NCBI GenBank assembly: GCA_028275075.1
Contig: JAQCNK010000091.1
Coordinates: 1-5,960, forward strand
Origin: Haloarcula sp.
GTDB taxonomy: Archaea > Halobacteriota > Halobacteria > Halobacteriales > Haloarculaceae
Length of the DNA stretch: 5,960 nt
Direction of reading: 5' to 3'
This document shows, in pieces, positions 5,065-5,960 of the stretch (positions within the stretch are counted from its first letter, which is position 1; each line of letters starts with the position of its first letter). Under the pieces are notes generated by a model. The model searched no databases, was not told the origin of the DNA, and worked only from the letters and a program-made list of their open reading frames with translations. Both the position numbers and the translations under genes were made by a program.

Positions 5065-5439
5065 TCACCGATACGCATCCAACAGATCGTCGAGCAACAG
5101 AGAGCGCGGGTCCGTCACGGGGTAGGCCGTATCGATGTACTCCTCGGCGGTCTCAATATCACCGCGGACGGCGTACTTGCGGACGCGGGCCGCGTTCTCG
5201 TAGAACCCCTCGTTCAGTTCGGCGTCTCCGATACCGTTTGCCGCCGGTCCCGAGGCGAATAGCTCGTATCGTATTTCGTCAAAATCCACCATCTCCGTGT
5301 CGTGTTCTCCGATCTCCGAGAGGAGGTACTCCACGGCGAATCGCTGGAATTCGGATTTACTCGAGAAGACATCGTCCTCGACCATCTCCTCGACGCGGTC
5401 CATCACCGCCTCGGGGAACCGAACTGTAGATTTGACCAC
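5065..5439 (-). CDS. Ribbon-helix-helix DNA-binding regulator
   Basis: A 124-residue protein. Residues 1-45 are a ribbon-helix-helix (CopG/Arc-type) domain: DNA-contacting strand KSTVRFP (3-9), helix A (10-22), then SSKSEFQRFAVEYLL (26-40) with the S-K-S-E turn and helix B. Residues 70-124 form a helical C-terminal region ending RSLLLDDLLDAYR, which I recognise as recurrent in haloarchaeal ribbon-helix-helix proteins but without a known function. Such proteins bind inverted-repeat operators as dimers; some haloarchaeal relatives (CdrS/CdrL) control cell-division genes, and whether this one belongs with them is unresolved. The start is GTG at 5439, giving MVKSTVRFP at the family N-terminus. 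A TATA box about 30 bp upstream and an inverted repeat abutting the start codon suggest autoregulation. No toxin gene overlaps it, so it is probably not an antitoxin. The upstream P450 gene lies 81 bp away on the same strand. Confidence 0.85.
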   Translation of the reverse strand: MVKSTVRFPEAVMDRVEEMVEDDVFSSKSEFQRFAVEYLLSEIGEHDTEMVDFDEIRYELFASGPAANGIGDAELNEGFYENAARVRKYAVRGDIETAEEYIDTAYPVTDPRSLLLDDLLDAYR

Positions 5440-5465
5440 GTTGTTGATTCCAGATGGTGAACAAC
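5440..5465. promoter_or_regulatory. Inverted repeat abutting the ribbon-helix-helix gene start (putative autoregulatory operator)
   Basis: GTTGTT (5440-5445) and AACAAC (5460-5465) are perfect 6-bp inverted arms separated by 14 bp. The site fills the space between the TATA box (5466-5472) and the GTG start at 5439, covering the expected transcription start. Occupancy would block initiation. Autoregulation by the encoded ribbon-helix-helix protein is inferred from position. Confidence 0.5.
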
Positions 5466-5475
5466 TATAAATCCA
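5464..5475 (-). promoter_or_regulatory. TATA-box promoter of the ribbon-helix-helix gene
   Basis: Read on the minus strand, GGATTTATAG gives a strong TATA-like box centred about 30 bp before the GTG at 5439. This matches the spacing of leaderless haloarchaeal genes. It indicates the regulator can be transcribed separately from the P450 gene that precedes it on the same strand. Confidence 0.65.
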
Positions 5476-5520
5476 CCCCAGTATGATAGCGATTCGACAG
5501 CTACGCGCGTGGCCCGGCGG

Positions 5521-5960
5521 CTACCGTTCCCGGACTTGCATCGACATCTCTTGGCGCGGGTGGGCGGTGAGCGACGGCATCAGTTCCAGCGGCGTCTCGC
5601 CCAGGAACTCTAGTTCGTACTGCTGAGCAGTTGCCGCCACGATGAGTTGCGCCTCCAGCATTGCCAGATGCTTGCCGATACAGTGGCGCGGGCCACCACC
5701 GAAGGGGAAGTACGCAAACCGCGGGCGCTCTTTCGCCCGTTCTGGTTTCCACCGTTCTGGATCGAAGGTCTCGGGGTCGTCGTAGAACCGTTCGGAGCGG
5801 TGGACACCCCACTGCGGGAGCATCAATGTCTGGCCGCTTTCGATGGGATAGCCCGACAGGCTCACGTCCTCGGTCGGCTCACGGAACATGACGTACACTG
5901 GGGGATACAGGCGCATCGCTTCCTGGATGACCCACTCCAGGTAGTCCAGTTCGCGGACGT
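5521..5960 (-). CDS. Cytochrome P450, C-terminal part (5' end outside window)
   Basis: The frame is open from the window edge to a TAG at 5521-5523, giving 145 residues of the C-terminal third of a P450 monooxygenase. Visible, in order, are the K-helix ExxR motif in VIQEAMRLYPP (E13, R16 of the fragment), the meander motif FDPERW (residues 65-70), and the heme-binding loop FPFGGGPRHCIG with the proximal cysteine at fragment residue 93 (codon at 5680-5682). All heme-binding signatures are intact. An in-frame ATG at 5916 is not the start, because ExxR begins before it. Such enzymes insert one oxygen atom into an organic substrate using electrons from a ferredoxin and its reductase; neither redox partner is seen here and the substrate is unknown. 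Haloarchaeal P450s related to CYP174 are known, but subfamily cannot be assigned from this part. Confidence 0.93.
   Translation of the reverse strand, partial: VRELDYLEWVIQEAMRLYPPVYVMFREPTEDVSLSGYPIESGQTLMLPQWGVHRSERFYDDPETFDPERWKPERAKERPRFAYFPFGGGPRHCIGKHLAMLEAQLIVAATAQQYELEFLGETPLELMPSLTAHPRQEMSMQVRER

Noticed and set aside
5521..5916. Complete P450-like gene starting at the ATG at 5916
   Set aside because: The frame is open upstream and the ExxR motif starts before that ATG, so the ATG is internal and the gene is cut by the window edge.

Overview
The window looks like chromosomal DNA of a halophilic archaeon (class Halobacteria). The predicted proteins are rich in Asp and Glu, and starts tend to follow a TATA-like box by 25-35 bp with little or no leader. 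Several gene families are typical haloarchaeal ones: a TRAM-domain protein, a DUF2391-type membrane protein, a receiver-PAS histidine kinase, an Lrp/AsnC regulator with a TRASH domain, and a ribbon-helix-helix protein. The genus cannot be fixed from this sequence.

Layout, left to right. A small TRAM-domain gene (73-519, +) has a clear leaderless promoter. It is followed by about 450 bp without a convincing gene; this gap holds the first copy of a palindromic element (595-668). Next come a four-helix membrane protein gene (972-1394, +), a hairpin plus T-run terminator, and a 482-residue receiver-PAS-HisKA-HATPase kinase (1624-3072, +). An Lrp/AsnC-TRASH regulator (3197-3790, +) follows. Six bases after its stop lies the second copy of the palindromic element (3797-3879), in the same orientation. 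A two-domain VOC (extradiol/ring-cleaving dioxygenase type) gene follows (4007-4978, +), preceded by overlapping inverted repeats. It converges on a minus-strand pair, with two tandem hairpins just after its stop codon. The minus-strand pair is a ribbon-helix-helix regulator (5065-5439), with a TATA box and an inverted repeat just before its start, and the 3' part of a cytochrome P450 gene (5521-5960) that runs out of the window.

Functionally this is a set of sensing and regulatory genes plus two oxidative enzymes, not one evident pathway. The kinase and the metal-type regulator are co-directional and 124 bp apart, but no metal transporter is visible. The VOC dioxygenase and the P450 could both act on aromatic or quinone-like compounds, but they are convergent and nothing in the sequence proves a link.

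The most notable item is the pair of element copies. Each is an almost complete palindrome with identical 15-bp left tips, an inner stem and a central hairpin. Together they bracket the membrane protein, kinase and regulator genes as direct repeats 3.2 kb apart. This looks like a small dispersed (MITE/REP-like) element family. No complete transposon, CRISPR array, tRNA or rRNA was found.
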